Positions 1-7,903 of a stretch of DNA of 17,987 nucleotides are shown here, in pieces (position 1 is the stretch's first letter; each line of letters opens with the position of its first letter). The notes under the pieces are model-generated. The model was not told the origin of the DNA, did no database searches, and saw only the letters and a list, made by a program, of their open reading frames with translations. The stretch lies in NCBI GenBank assembly GCA_009785045.1, contig WQXC01000016.1, positions 1-17,987 on the forward strand. Reading direction: 5' to 3'. The DNA comes from Treponema sp. (GTDB lineage: Bacteria > Spirochaetota > Spirochaetia > Treponematales > Breznakiellaceae). The translations under genes and the position numbers were made by a program.

Positions 1-51
1 CCGCTATACGTTATTGATTTTGCATCAATATATGGGATAAGTAATAATTGA
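1..51 (+). CDS. 3' end of an upstream gene (partial)
   Basis: Reading frame 1 is open from the window edge to a TGA at 49-51 and encodes PLYVIDFASIYGISNN. The stop overlaps the TTG start of the next gene by four bases (TTGA), the same coupling style seen elsewhere in this operon. In Dpp/Opp operons the gene before the first permease is usually the periplasmic solute-binding protein, so this may be its C-terminus. Sixteen residues are too few to recognise a family, and the gene is inferred only from frame and position. Confidence 0.4.
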   Translation, partial: PLYVIDFASIYGISNN

Positions 52-1004
52 ATTATATATTAAGAAGGATTCTCATTTCTCTTGTTACGTTATTACTTGT
101 CTCTGTATTATGTTTTATTGTCTTTAGTGTCATTCGCGGCGACCCGGCTTCATTTCTTTCTGATACAAACACAACACCAGAACAACTGGAAATACTGCGC
201 GAAGAAATGGGACTTAACAGAAATATAATTGTACGCTACTTTGACTGGTTATTTAACTTCTTATCCGGTAATCCGGGAAACTCATATTATTTCCGCGGAG
301 AATCCATTTCTGTTTTAATTTCTGAACGACTGGTAATTACAGTATCTCTTGCCTTGCTTTCGCTTCTTTTTATAATCATTATTTCTTTTTCTGTATCTCT
401 ATTAACGGTAAAAAAAGAAGGAAGCAAAATCGATAATATCGTTAATATTTTTACCGCTGCAGGTTTAAGCACTCCTGGCTTTTTTCTGGGACTATTGTTT
501 ATATTTATTTTTGGCTTTGGTTTTAAATTATTTTCTCCCGGCAGCTTTATTGATTACCGTGAAAATTTCCCGGGTTTTATCGGATATTTATGTTTTCCGG
601 CGCTTGCAATTGCGATTCCCGGCTCGGCTATCCTTATTAAGTTTTTAAGAGGCTCTCTATTTTTAGAGTTACAAAGCGGTTATGTAAAAACTGCAAAAAG
701 CAAGGGAGCAGGAAGTCTTTATATCCTCCAGCGGCATGTTTTAAAAAATGCTCTTTTACCTGCTATCACCATGCTTGGAATGATAACAGCCGAAGTTTTT
801 TCCGGCAGCATTATAATTGAACAGGTTTTTAACATACCGGGAATCGGAAGACTTTTAATTACAGCAATAAGTTCAAGAGATTACCCATTAATACAGAGCT
901 TGATGATCTATATTGCATTTCTTGTTATATGCGCCAATACCCTTGCATATATAATTATCACCATGATTGATCCAAGAATAAAACAAGGGAGGAAAATAAG
1001 ATGA
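48..1004 (+). CDS. ABC transporter permease, DppB/OppB/NikB type
   Basis: Inner-membrane permease of a peptide/nickel-type (PepT family) ABC importer. The 318-residue protein has the family layout: an N-terminal transmembrane helix opening MNYILRRILISLVTLL, a periplasmic stretch containing the FSVIRGDPASF and LREEMGLNRN motifs, and then about five more hydrophobic segments. The cytoplasmic EAA loop that contacts the ATPases is visible as GYVKTAKSKGAGSLYILQRH, followed by LKNALLPAI and, near the C-terminus, EQVFNIPGIGRLL. Length is normal for the family. The start is TTG at 48, because an in-frame TAA lies immediately upstream and the N-terminus matches the family. The stop overlaps the next permease by ATGA. 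Substrate (oligopeptide, dipeptide, nickel or an oligosaccharide) cannot be told from the permease. Confidence 0.93.
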   Translation: MNYILRRILISLVTLLLVSVLCFIVFSVIRGDPASFLSDTNTTPEQLEILREEMGLNRNIIVRYFDWLFNFLSGNPGNSYYFRGESISVLISERLVITVSLALLSLLFIIIISFSVSLLTVKKEGSKIDNIVNIFTAAGLSTPGFFLGLLFIFIFGFGFKLFSPGSFIDYRENFPGFIGYLCFPALAIAIPGSAILIKFLRGSLFLELQSGYVKTAKSKGAGSLYILQRHVLKNALLPAITMLGMITAEVFSGSIIIEQVFNIPGIGRLLITAISSRDYPLIQSLMIYIAFLVICANTLAYIIITMIDPRIKQGRKIR

Positions 1005-1816
1005 AGCTAAACCGAGAACTTTTAATTGGCGCAAGTATAGCTTCTATTATTGTTTTAATGTCCCTATTAAGCCTTGTTTGGGTTCCTCATGACTATAACC
1101 AGATTGATCATTCCATACGCCTTATGCCTCCGGGTTTAAAGAATATTTTGGGAACAGATAATTTTGGAAGAGATATTTTTTCGCGTATTATGGCAGGCGG
1201 TATAAACTCACTATTTCTTGCTGTATGCACTGTAATAGGGGCAGCTATCGCAGGCAGCATACTTGGACTTTTAGCCGGCTATCTTGGGGGAATAACAGGC
1301 GAAATTATAATGAGAATTATCGATACCTTAAGTTCCTTTCCGGGAATCGTTCTTGCGCTTCTTTTTGTTGCCTTAATGGATAACAGTCAATTCAGTCTTT
1401 TTATCGCATTATTAATACTTTTTACGCCAAGTTATACACGTATTATGCGCACAGGAGCAATGCAGTATAAAAATGCAATGTTCATTCAGGCAGAAAGAAT
1501 TCTTGGCGCCGGTTTTATACGCATTACTTTTATACATATCCTGCCGAACCTGACTCCTTCTCTTTTGTCCGCTTCTGTAATCGGTCTTTCAAATGCGATT
1601 CTGGCTGAGTCTGCAATGAGTTATCTTGGAATGGGTATCCAGCCGCCTCACCCTTCGTGGGGACGCATGCTCTTTGAATCGCAGGCATGGTTTTTTAACG
1701 CTCCGTGGTACTCCCTGGCGCCCGGTATTTTTATCATGCTAACGGTTATCGCTTTTCATTTATTAGGCGAAGGTCTTCGCCGCAGTTTCGGAGGACAGCA
1801 TGGTTCACTTACTTAA
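1001..1816 (+). CDS. ABC transporter permease, DppC/OppC/NikC type
   Basis: Second inner-membrane permease of the importer, 271 residues. The DppC signatures are clear: a first hydrophobic segment (about residues 8-27), then LGTDNFGRDIFSRIMAGG, which is the conserved periplasmic motif of this subunit. Five further hydrophobic segments follow. The EAA loop is FIQAERILGAGFIRITFIHI followed by LPNLTPSLL, and the C-terminal stretch SYLGMGIQPPHPSWGRML is the family's standard ending. It overlaps the upstream permease by four bases and the downstream ATPase by 17 bases, so the four genes are certainly one transcription unit. It would pair with the preceding permease to form the channel. Confidence 0.93.
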   Translation: MKLNRELLIGASIASIIVLMSLLSLVWVPHDYNQIDHSIRLMPPGLKNILGTDNFGRDIFSRIMAGGINSLFLAVCTVIGAAIAGSILGLLAGYLGGITGEIIMRIIDTLSSFPGIVLALLFVALMDNSQFSLFIALLILFTPSYTRIMRTGAMQYKNAMFIQAERILGAGFIRITFIHILPNLTPSLLSASVIGLSNAILAESAMSYLGMGIQPPHPSWGRMLFESQAWFFNAPWYSLAPGIFIMLTVIAFHLLGEGLRRSFGGQHGSLT

Positions 1817-2789
1817 TGTATTTGGTCTTTCCGTCAGTGTTAAAAAAAACGGTAAATTACTAAAAATCCTGGACAATATAAGTTTTTCAATTGATGAAGG
1901 CGAAATACTCGGACTTGCCGGAGAATCCGGCTGCGGTAAAAGTATGACTGCTCTTTCAATTTTAAACCTTCTTCCAAAAGATATAGAAATAACAGGCGGA
2001 GAAATATTTTATAATGAACAAAACCTTGTAAAACTTGGTGAAAAAGATTTACTCAAAATAAGGGGTAGTGAAATCTCTCATGTTTTTCAGGATGTAAGGC
2101 AAGCGCTTAATCCGCTTATGAAAGCCGGTGCACAAATTGCAGAAATGCTTGAACTTGGCGCCGGCAGAAATAAAAAAAACCTTAAAAAAATAGAAATAAA
2201 AAAGCAGGTTTTGGAATTACTTGTTTCTCTGGGGTTTGAAAAACCGGAAAAAATATATAACGCTTTTCCACACCAGCTTTCCGGCGGAATGTGCCAGAGA
2301 ATAATGACAGCAATCGCAGTAATAAAAAATCCCAGACTTTTAATCGGCGACGAGCCGTCAAGTTCCCTTGATGAAGAAAGCCAGCGCCAATGCCTTTCTC
2401 TTTTAAAGGATTTAAACCATAAAAATAAAATGTCTCTGTTTATAATTTCTCATGATTTATCCATTATACGGCAGTTCTGCAGCCGTTTTTTAATAATGTA
2501 TGCCGGGAAAATTGTCGAAGAAGGTCCTTCTGATCTTTTATTTTCGCCGCTGCATCCGTATACCCAGGCGCTGGTAAATGCTATTCCCGGAAAAGACAAA
2601 CGCGGAAAGGTTTTGGAAAATATTCCCGGAAAAGTTCCCTCAATAGATGACCAGCTAACCGGATGCCCCTTTGCCCCGCGCTGTCCAAGGGCAAAAGCCG
2701 GCTGCCTTGAGATATTCCCGCCGGCATTGCAAATTGGCAACAGAAAAGTTTTTTGTTTTTATCCTGCAACAGGAGAAACCGATGAGTGA
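1800..2789 (+). CDS. ABC transporter ATP-binding protein, DppD/OppD type
   Basis: First ATPase of the importer, 329 residues, the usual DppD length. Walker A is GESGCGKS at residues 41-48, the Q-loop lies in SHVFQDVRQALNPL, the ABC signature is LSGGMCQR at 160-167, Walker B is LLIGDEPSSSLD with D184-E185, and the H-loop follows in FIISHD. The C-terminal oligopeptide-transporter extension is present: PLHPYTQALVNAIPG, then the cysteine motif CPFAPRCPRAKAGC, which in the family can carry an Fe-S cluster. The start ATG at 1800 lies inside the end of the permease gene and has a good Shine-Dalgarno, GGAGG, at 1790-1794. The GDEPSSSLD wording of Walker B is a mild variant of the usual ADEPTTALD. Confidence 0.93.
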   Translation: MVHLLNVFGLSVSVKKNGKLLKILDNISFSIDEGEILGLAGESGCGKSMTALSILNLLPKDIEITGGEIFYNEQNLVKLGEKDLLKIRGSEISHVFQDVRQALNPLMKAGAQIAEMLELGAGRNKKNLKKIEIKKQVLELLVSLGFEKPEKIYNAFPHQLSGGMCQRIMTAIAVIKNPRLLIGDEPSSSLDEESQRQCLSLLKDLNHKNKMSLFIISHDLSIIRQFCSRFLIMYAGKIVEEGPSDLLFSPLHPYTQALVNAIPGKDKRGKVLENIPGKVPSIDDQLTGCPFAPRCPRAKAGCLEIFPPALQIGNRKVFCFYPATGETDE

Positions 2790-3492
2790 TACTACCCTGT
2801 TAAGCGTCAAAAATGTCTCAAATATTTTTACAGACCGAAGGCCTGTATCTGCAGGAAAATTAAATTTTTTCGGAGTAAAAGAATATAAACCGGTATTAAA
2901 CCAGGTTAACATGGAAATGCAAACCGGCGAAATATTCGGTTTAGCAGGCAGATCCGGCTGCGGAAAAACAACACTTGCGCGCTGCATTCTGGGTCTAATC
3001 GATTACGAAGGAGAAATTCTTGTATATGGTCAAAAGTATTTAAAAAAGTCTTCTCAAATACAAATGGTTTTTCAGGATCCTGGCGCGTCATTAAATCCGG
3101 TAAAAAAAATCGGCTGGTTAATGGAAGAACCGCTGCATATTCATAAAACCGGAACACCGCAGGAGCGCGCGCAAAAAGTCGATGAAATACTGCATCGTGT
3201 CGGACTTGACCCTTCATACAAAACACGCCATGTTCATGAACTTAGCGGCGGCCAAAAACAACGCGTCTGCATTGGAAGAGCATTAATTTTAAATCCGCGA
3301 CTTTTAATAGCAGATGAAGCCATAAGCTCTCTTGATGTTTCGGCAGGCGCGCAGATACTCAACCTGTTTGAGGAATTAAACAAAAGCCATGGGTTAAGTA
3401 TTCTTTTTATATCTCACAATAAAGATGCTGTAGAGTATCTTTGCAGTAAAATTGCAGTAATGGAAAAAGGCCGGATAATTTCCGGTTCCTAA
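2782..3492 (+). CDS. ABC transporter ATP-binding protein, DppF/OppF type, short
   Basis: Second ATPase of the importer. Walker A is GRSGCGKT at residues 56-63, the signature LSGGQKQR at 154-161, Walker B RLLIADEAISSLD with D178-E179, and the H-loop FISHN near the C-terminus. The start was placed at ATG 2782 because AGGAG lies at 2771-2775 and the family N-terminus begins here. An open frame reaching back to 2671 is only antecedent coding sequence. It overlaps the previous gene by eight bases. Two oddities stand out. The protein stops at 236 residues, just after MEKGRIISGS, so the PHPYT segment and the C-terminal oligopeptide-transporter region of normal DppF proteins are absent. The Walker B proline (DEP) is replaced by alanine. 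The nucleotide-binding core is intact, so it is probably functional. Confidence 0.9.
   Translation: MSDTTLLSVKNVSNIFTDRRPVSAGKLNFFGVKEYKPVLNQVNMEMQTGEIFGLAGRSGCGKTTLARCILGLIDYEGEILVYGQKYLKKSSQIQMVFQDPGASLNPVKKIGWLMEEPLHIHKTGTPQERAQKVDEILHRVGLDPSYKTRHVHELSGGQKQRVCIGRALILNPRLLIADEAISSLDVSAGAQILNLFEELNKSHGLSILFISHNKDAVEYLCSKIAVMEKGRIISGS
3464..3488 (-). terminator. Possible terminator of the minus-strand DUF711 operon
   Basis: On the minus strand a perfect inverted repeat, CCGGA-AATTA-TCCGG (3485-3471), is followed by CC and then five T (3468-3464). It lies just beyond the stop of the minus-strand DUF711 gene and inside the last codons of the convergent ATPase gene. The stem is only five base pairs plus weak outer GG/CC pairing. 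On the plus strand no T-run follows, so nothing here obviously terminates the ABC operon. Confidence 0.35.
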
Positions 3493-3495
3493 AAA

Positions 3496-4857
3496 TTAAT
3501 TCTTAAAACTATGTATAGGCGCCGGGATTCTTCCGCCGCGATTAATAAATAAATCGCTCTTTGCGCTGTTAACTGCCATTATGGGAGAGCCGCCCAAAAG
3601 ACCGCCGAACTCCGCCCAATCGCCGCATTTTTTACCGGGAACGGGAATAACGCGCACTGCGGTTGTTTTATTGTTTACCATGCCAATTGCCATCTCATCG
3701 GCGATAATCGCGGCAATGGTCGCGGCCGATGTATCTCCCGGCAGCGGAATCATATCCAGCCCAACAGAGCAAACGCACGTCATGGCTTCAAGTTTGTCCA
3801 GAGAAATGGAACCGCTTTTTACCGCTGCTACCATGCCTTCATCTTCAGAAACAGGTATAAACGCCCCGGAAAAGCCGCCGACATGCGTCGATGCCATTAC
3901 ACCGCCTTTTTTTACCATATCTGTAAGCATGGCAAGCGCGGCGGTCGTACCATGAGTACCAGCTGCTTCCAGACCCATTTCTTCCAGTATGCGCGCAACA
4001 GAATCTCCTACAGCAGGAGTCGGCGCAAGTGATAAATCCAAAATGCCAAACGGCACTCCGATTCTGCGGGCTGCTTCCATTCCAACAAGCTGCCCCATTC
4101 TTGTAATCTTAAATGCAGTTTTTTTAATAACATCTGCAAGCGCATCAAAGTTCATATCGCGGCAATTTTCAAGAGCGGCTTTTACAACACCGGGACCGGA
4201 TACACCAACATTAAGAATACTCTCTGCTTCTCCCACTCCATGAAAAGCGCCTGCCATAAACGGATTATCTTCCGGTGCATTGCAAAAAACAACTAGTTTT
4301 GCACAGCCGATTCCGTCTTTGTCCGCCGTGGCTTCTGCAATTTTTTTAATTGTTTCACCCATTAGCTTAACCGCATCCATGTTAATGCCGCTTTTTGTTG
4401 ACGCTACATTTACAGATGCGCAGACCTGTTCTGTCTGCGAAAGCGCAGCTGACAAAGACTTGATTAACTTTTCATCGCCGCTGGAAATGCCTTTTTGAAC
4501 AAGAGCCGAAAAACCGCCGATAAAATCAACGCCCAGCTCCTTTGCCGTCTGATCAAGTGTTTTTGCAAACAGTGTATAATCATTTTCATCACAGGAAGAA
4601 GCAATAATTGCAATCGGTGTAACGGATATTCGCTTGTTTATAATCGGAATTCCGTATTCAGTTTCTATATCGCAGCCTGTTTTAACAAGAGGTCCTGCTA
4701 CCCGCAGCAATTTTTCCCGTATTTTATCACGGGTTGCTGAACCCGATGAACAAATACAATCCAAAAGCGAAACACCTAGGGTAATTGCGCGAATATCAAG
4801 TTTGTAGCGCAGAAACATATCGACAGTTTCTTTAATTTCAAACGGCGTAAATAACAT
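3496..4857 (-). CDS. DUF711 / UPF0210 family protein (PFL-like fold)
   Basis: A 453-residue protein of the DUF711 (UPF0210) family, often annotated as PFL-family protein because its fold resembles the glycyl-radical enzyme barrel. No reaction is established for the family. Recognisable stretches are MLFTPFEIKETVDMF at the start, DYTLFAKTLDQTAKELGVDFIGGFSALVQKG, MGQLVGMEAARRIGVPFGILDLSLAPTPAVGDSVARILEEMG, GTHGTTAALAMLTDMVKKGG and CSVGLDMIPLPGDTSAATIAAIIADE. Length is typical and there is no signal peptide or membrane segment, so it is cytoplasmic. An AGGTGA Shine-Dalgarno sits shortly before the ATG. It follows the ACT-domain gene by seven bases, an arrangement conserved across many bacteria and archaea, which suggests the ACT protein is its regulatory partner. 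It converges on the ABC operon with a three-base gap. Confidence 0.93.
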   Translation of the reverse strand: MLFTPFEIKETVDMFLRYKLDIRAITLGVSLLDCICSSGSATRDKIREKLLRVAGPLVKTGCDIETEYGIPIINKRISVTPIAIIASSCDENDYTLFAKTLDQTAKELGVDFIGGFSALVQKGISSGDEKLIKSLSAALSQTEQVCASVNVASTKSGINMDAVKLMGETIKKIAEATADKDGIGCAKLVVFCNAPEDNPFMAGAFHGVGEAESILNVGVSGPGVVKAALENCRDMNFDALADVIKKTAFKITRMGQLVGMEAARRIGVPFGILDLSLAPTPAVGDSVARILEEMGLEAAGTHGTTAALAMLTDMVKKGGVMASTHVGGFSGAFIPVSEDEGMVAAVKSGSISLDKLEAMTCVCSVGLDMIPLPGDTSAATIAAIIADEMAIGMVNNKTTAVRVIPVPGKKCGDWAEFGGLLGGSPIMAVNSAKSDLFINRGGRIPAPIHSFKN

Positions 4858-4864
4858 AAATCAC

Positions 4865-5134
4865 CTAAATGCGATGCATGGCAGAAAAAACTTTTTCGTG
4901 CATCAGACTGATACTTACATTTAATGTATCGCCAAGACCTGTTAGTTCTTTTTTTACCTGTTCAAGGTCTTTTGAATACGAGCTTAAGTTTACCATCATC
5001 ATCATTACAAAGTTCCCGCTTAATACTGTCTGCGAAATATCTTCGATATTGATATCCCGTTCTGCAAGAAAAGCGGTAACCTTTGCAATAATTCCAACCT
5101 TGTCTGTTCCTACTACAGTTATTATTGCGTTCAT
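4865..5134 (-). CDS. ACT domain protein, UPF0237 family
   Basis: A small stand-alone ACT domain of 89 residues, family UPF0237 (related to the GcvR regulatory module). It shows the ACT fold pattern beta-alpha-beta-beta-alpha-beta: MNAIITVVGTDKVGIIAKVTAFLAERDINIEDISQTVL, with the conserved G-x-D-[KR]-x-G-I turn expected to form the ligand-binding loop, then MMMMVNLS as the central strand. ACT domains usually bind amino acids and control a partner enzyme. The partner here is presumably the DUF711 protein encoded seven bases downstream. The start overlaps the stop of the upstream TPR gene by ATGA, so translation is coupled. The nearest purine-rich stretches (AAGAAG, AAAGGA) are a weak ribosome site. 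Confidence 0.92.
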   Translation of the reverse strand: MNAIITVVGTDKVGIIAKVTAFLAERDINIEDISQTVLSGNFVMMMMVNLSSYSKDLEQVKKELTGLGDTLNVSISLMHEKVFSAMHRI

Positions 5135-7098
5135 AAACTTCTTAAAATCCTTTCTGCTTCGGCTCTGCCTGAATAATTCGGGTTACGGTTAATTAAATCC
5201 TGTAAATATCTTTTTGCCTCGGAGTTTTGCTCAAGTATTACCAGTGTTTTACCAAGTTCATAAATTGCATCCCAATTATCAGGCGTTAAACGAAGCACCT
5301 GCAAATAAGAACCCTGCGCTTTTTGGTGATCTCCGGAAGAAGCATATGCGCGCGCAAGATTAAATCTTACAGTAGCATCGTTTGGCCTTGAGTTTAATGC
5401 CCGTTCGTAATGAACAATACTGGAAGCCCAGTTTTCCTGTTTTGCATACACTGCGCCTAAATTATTATTTACTTCAAAGTTTGCAGGTTCTACAGCATAT
5501 GCTTCATTTAAAAACCTTATGGCGTCGGCATTATTTCCCGCTGCCAATAAAAGACTGCCAAGGTTAATTCTTGGCCTTACATATCTGGGATCCAGGGAAG
5601 CGGCTGTTCTGTACGCAGAGATTGCCTGTTCTGTTGCACCCATACCTTCGCATGCAAGTCCCAATGTATAAACATATGCTGCATTAGATGGATTTGCATC
5701 AACTGCTATTCTTGCAAAATTAAGAGCTTCGGTGTTTTTCTTTAACTCTATTTTAACAACTGCCATATTGTAATTTGTCTGCGGATCCGAAGGGTTAATC
5801 TGAAGTGCTCTTGCAAAAACAGATTCTGCCTCGGCAAAATTTCCAGCCTGACTGTGAGCTGCAGCCAGTTCACACATCGTACTAAAATCGTTGGGATTAT
5901 ACTGAAGAGCGCTTGTAAACGATGCAACAGCTCCCCTTGCGTCTCCTCTTGCAGAAAGTATTCTTCCAATCTCGCGGTGCGCGGCTGCATAATCGGCTTT
6001 TATTGTAACTGCCTGCCTGTATGCAGCAAGAGCATCATCCTGCCGGTTTAACATGCGGAATGTTCCGCCAAGGTTATACCACGACGGCTCATAATTGCGG
6101 TTAATGCTAACAGCAGCCTGAAATGCATCTCTTGCTTCCGGGAAACGCCTTGCCATAAATAAAACCCTGCCCAAATCATGCGAGTACATAAAGTTGGTCG
6201 GATCAAGACGCGCTGCTTCTCTTAACTCACTTATTGCCCTTTCAGTCTGATTTGCGTCACGCGCTATACGTCCAAGCACATAACGCGGCAGCGCCTGAGA
6301 CGAATCCTTTGCGACAGCGTCATTTGCAAATTGCGTTGCATTGTTAATTGCATCCCGTCCTGCGCTTGTATTTGAATTACTTGAACCGTAATCATAATAT
6401 GCGTCCGCCATTTCAGATAACTTCTGCGATTCAAAGCGGGATTCTCCCGGCGGCATAGCTCTTCTTGCTTCAGAAAATAACTGATTGGCTCCGGCAGCAT
6501 CACCCGAAGTTAGCCTTGCTTTTCCGTCGGCTACAAGGTTATTAATCCTGCGCATAATTTCCTGCAACTCACGCGAAGCCCTTGCAAGCTCTTCTTCCTG
6601 CGCTCTTCTGCGCGCTTCTTCAGCTTCTGCAGCAGCTCTTCGCGCAGCGGCAGCTTCCGTTTCAGCAGCCGACGCAGCCGTTGATGCAGCCGCAGCGGCT
6701 GAAGTATTTCCCGCTCTTTGAAGATTAGAAGCAAGCGCAGCATTTTGCCGCTGCTGTTCCTCAAGGAACCTGCGCTGCGCTTCAATCAGCGCTTCCGTGC
6801 TGTTACTGCTGTTGCGATCCATGCTTAAAATAGCCCGCTGAAGAGCGCGCGCATCTTCATCGTCGGGATTATCAATTAATAAACCATCAAGAAGATTTAA
6901 CGCCCTGTCAAACTCTCCGCTTTCTGCGTATGTAGTCGCAAGCCGTATAGTATTGATTCTCCTGGCATCGCCGCTGCCGCCAATTGTTATATCGGAATCG
7001 CCGCCTTTTCGCGGCAGAAAAATGATCAACCCTACAATAAGGAGTATAAGCAGTACTCCCCCAGAGATAATCAGAATCATTTGTTGTTGTCGGCTCAT
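5131..7098 (-). CDS. Membrane-anchored TPR protein with alanine-rich coiled coil
   Basis: A 655-residue protein with one N-terminal membrane segment (about residues 7-28, ILIISGGVLLILLIVGLIIF) after a short MSRQQQ start, so probably an anchored protein with a large soluble part. Residues about 45-85 hold one TPR-like unit. Residues about 105-185 form an Ala/Glu/Arg-rich coiled coil (EAAAARRAAAEAEEARRR). From about residue 265 to the C-terminus there are 11 consecutive 34-residue tetratricopeptide repeats, each with the W/Y-x-x-L-G-x-x-x, A-x-x-x-Y/F and P signature positions. TPR arrays bind partner proteins, and the partner is unknown. It sits 27 bases after the secreted TPR gene and overlaps the ACT gene. 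Its ribosome binding site is a run of seven G (see the separate entry). Confidence 0.88.
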   Translation of the reverse strand: MSRQQQMILIISGGVLLILLIVGLIIFLPRKGGDSDITIGGSGDARRINTIRLATTYAESGEFDRALNLLDGLLIDNPDDEDARALQRAILSMDRNSSNSTEALIEAQRRFLEEQQRQNAALASNLQRAGNTSAAAAASTAASAAETEAAAARRAAAEAEEARRRAQEEELARASRELQEIMRRINNLVADGKARLTSGDAAGANQLFSEARRAMPPGESRFESQKLSEMADAYYDYGSSNSNTSAGRDAINNATQFANDAVAKDSSQALPRYVLGRIARDANQTERAISELREAARLDPTNFMYSHDLGRVLFMARRFPEARDAFQAAVSINRNYEPSWYNLGGTFRMLNRQDDALAAYRQAVTIKADYAAAHREIGRILSARGDARGAVASFTSALQYNPNDFSTMCELAAAHSQAGNFAEAESVFARALQINPSDPQTNYNMAVVKIELKKNTEALNFARIAVDANPSNAAYVYTLGLACEGMGATEQAISAYRTAASLDPRYVRPRINLGSLLLAAGNNADAIRFLNEAYAVEPANFEVNNNLGAVYAKQENWASSIVHYERALNSRPNDATVRFNLARAYASSGDHQKAQGSYLQVLRLTPDNWDAIYELGKTLVILEQNSEAKRYLQDLINRNPNYSGRAEAERILRSL

Positions 7099-7107
7099 TT
7101 TTTAATT

Positions 7108-7114
7108 CCCCCCC
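7108..7114 (-). promoter_or_regulatory. G7 homopolymer serving as Shine-Dalgarno
   Basis: On the minus strand the only Shine-Dalgarno-like element before the membrane TPR gene is AAGGGGGGGAA, a run of seven G ending nine bases before the ATG. Homopolymeric G tracts are prone to slipped-strand length change, and in Treponema pallidum poly-G tract length upstream of tpr genes alters expression. Seven is at the short end for instability. Use as a ribosome site is likely from position; phase variation is only a hypothesis. Confidence 0.55.
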
Positions 7115-7125
7115 TTATTTTATCA

Positions 7126-7824
7126 TCAATCGAGCACAAATTCACCTTCATAATGTTCAACACTTTCCGTACCGGAAGATATACCGCGGCTGGAGTCGGC
7201 AACCGACTGAAGCGATGCCGAAACCGTATCCAGAAGCTTTTGCCTTTCTTCGGCAAGACGGCGCTCTTCTTCTTCTGCCATAAGCCTTCTTAACTCGGCT
7301 GTTGCGGCTTCTGTACGAATTAAATTAATCAACTGTTCAATATTGGAACGCTGTGTAGAACGCGGATCAAGCCTAAGGTATTGCTCGTAATCCAAAAGCG
7401 CGTTCTGTGTATTCCCAACTTTAACTCTGGTATTTGCTCTGCCAAGATATGCGTTTGGGAATCCGGAGTCAAATCCAATTGCCTGGGTATAGTACTGCTC
7501 AGCCATATCATTAATTCCTCTTTGGAAATAAACATTTCCCAGATTATTGGCTACATTTGCAGATAATCTCCCCGCCGAAGGCAAAACCCGCCTGTAAATA
7601 GTTATGGCATCATCAGTTCTGTCAAGCTGTTCATATACAATGCCAAGATAAAGATAGGTAATTGCATTGGCAGGATCGTCAGATATTGCGCGCTCAAGGA
7701 AAACCACTGCCTGCGAGGGGTTATTTCGCATGAAAAATTCCTCGCCCCTGGCAAAATTTGACTGCCCGTAGCAAATGAACGATAAAAACATCAATATACA
7801 AATCATCGTGATTTTTTTTATCAT
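7126..7824 (-). CDS. Secreted TPR protein
   Basis: A 232-residue protein with a clear Sec signal peptide (MIKKITMICILMFLSFICYGQS, positively charged start, hydrophobic core, likely cleavage after about residue 20). It is therefore periplasmic or outer-membrane associated. Residues about 22-155 carry four TPR units. Residues about 165-200 are a Glu/Arg-rich coiled coil (LMAEEEERRLAEERQKLL), and the tail is Ser-rich and acidic. The signal contains a cysteine (FICYG), but the residue before it is Ile, a poor lipobox, so I do not call it a lipoprotein. It is the first gene of the minus-strand operon. A GGAAGGA ribosome site is at 7828-7834 and a promoter-like sequence lies upstream. With the membrane TPR protein downstream it probably forms an envelope scaffold or assembly complex; the client is unknown. 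Confidence 0.88.
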   Translation of the reverse strand: MIKKITMICILMFLSFICYGQSNFARGEEFFMRNNPSQAVVFLERAISDDPANAITYLYLGIVYEQLDRTDDAITIYRRVLPSAGRLSANVANNLGNVYFQRGINDMAEQYYTQAIGFDSGFPNAYLGRANTRVKVGNTQNALLDYEQYLRLDPRSTQRSNIEQLINLIRTEAATAELRRLMAEEEERRLAEERQKLLDTVSASLQSVADSSRGISSGTESVEHYEGEFVLD

Positions 7825-7860
7825 TTTTCCTTCCTATTACATATATAATACACTAAAATA

Positions 7861-7889
7861 GTTATATATCCTATAATGAATATCGACAA
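7861..7889 (-). promoter_or_regulatory. Predicted sigma70-type promoter of the TPR-ACT-DUF711 operon
   Basis: On the minus strand, TTGTCG (7889-7884), a 17-base spacer and TATAAC (7866-7861) match the sigma70 pattern at 4/6 and 5/6 positions with ideal spacing. It lies about 36 bases before the first start codon. It overlaps the opposing -10 element listed next, so the two transcription units probably interfere with each other. Confidence 0.5.
7872..7877 (+). promoter_or_regulatory. Predicted -10 element for the phosphoesterase operon
   Basis: A perfect TATAAT lies 26 bases before the TTG start of the metallophosphoesterase gene, leaving room for a leader of about 20 bases that contains AAAGGA at 7891-7896. 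The expected -35 position (about 7849-7854, TACACT) is a poor match. The element falls inside the spacer of the opposing predicted promoter. Confidence 0.45.
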
Positions 7890-7903
7890 AAAAGGACCCC
7901 GTA

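Noticed and set aside
2671..2781. N-terminal extension of the second ATPase
   Set aside because: It overlaps the first ATPase gene over 100 bases, is unlike the family, and ATG 2782 has a proper AGGAG.
3471..3485. CCGGA/TCCGG palindrome as a plus-strand terminator of the ABC operon
   Set aside because: No T-run follows on the plus strand; it is listed only as a possible minus-strand terminator.
6485..6721. Plus-strand Ala/Ser-rich open frame
   Set aside because: It is the complement of the Ala/Glu-rich coiled-coil coding region of the TPR gene; low-complexity shadow with no ribosome site.
7759..7824. Lipoprotein signal (FIC) in the secreted TPR protein
   Set aside because: Ile at -1 and Phe at -2 are poor even for relaxed spirochaete lipoboxes; an ordinary signal peptide explains the sequence.
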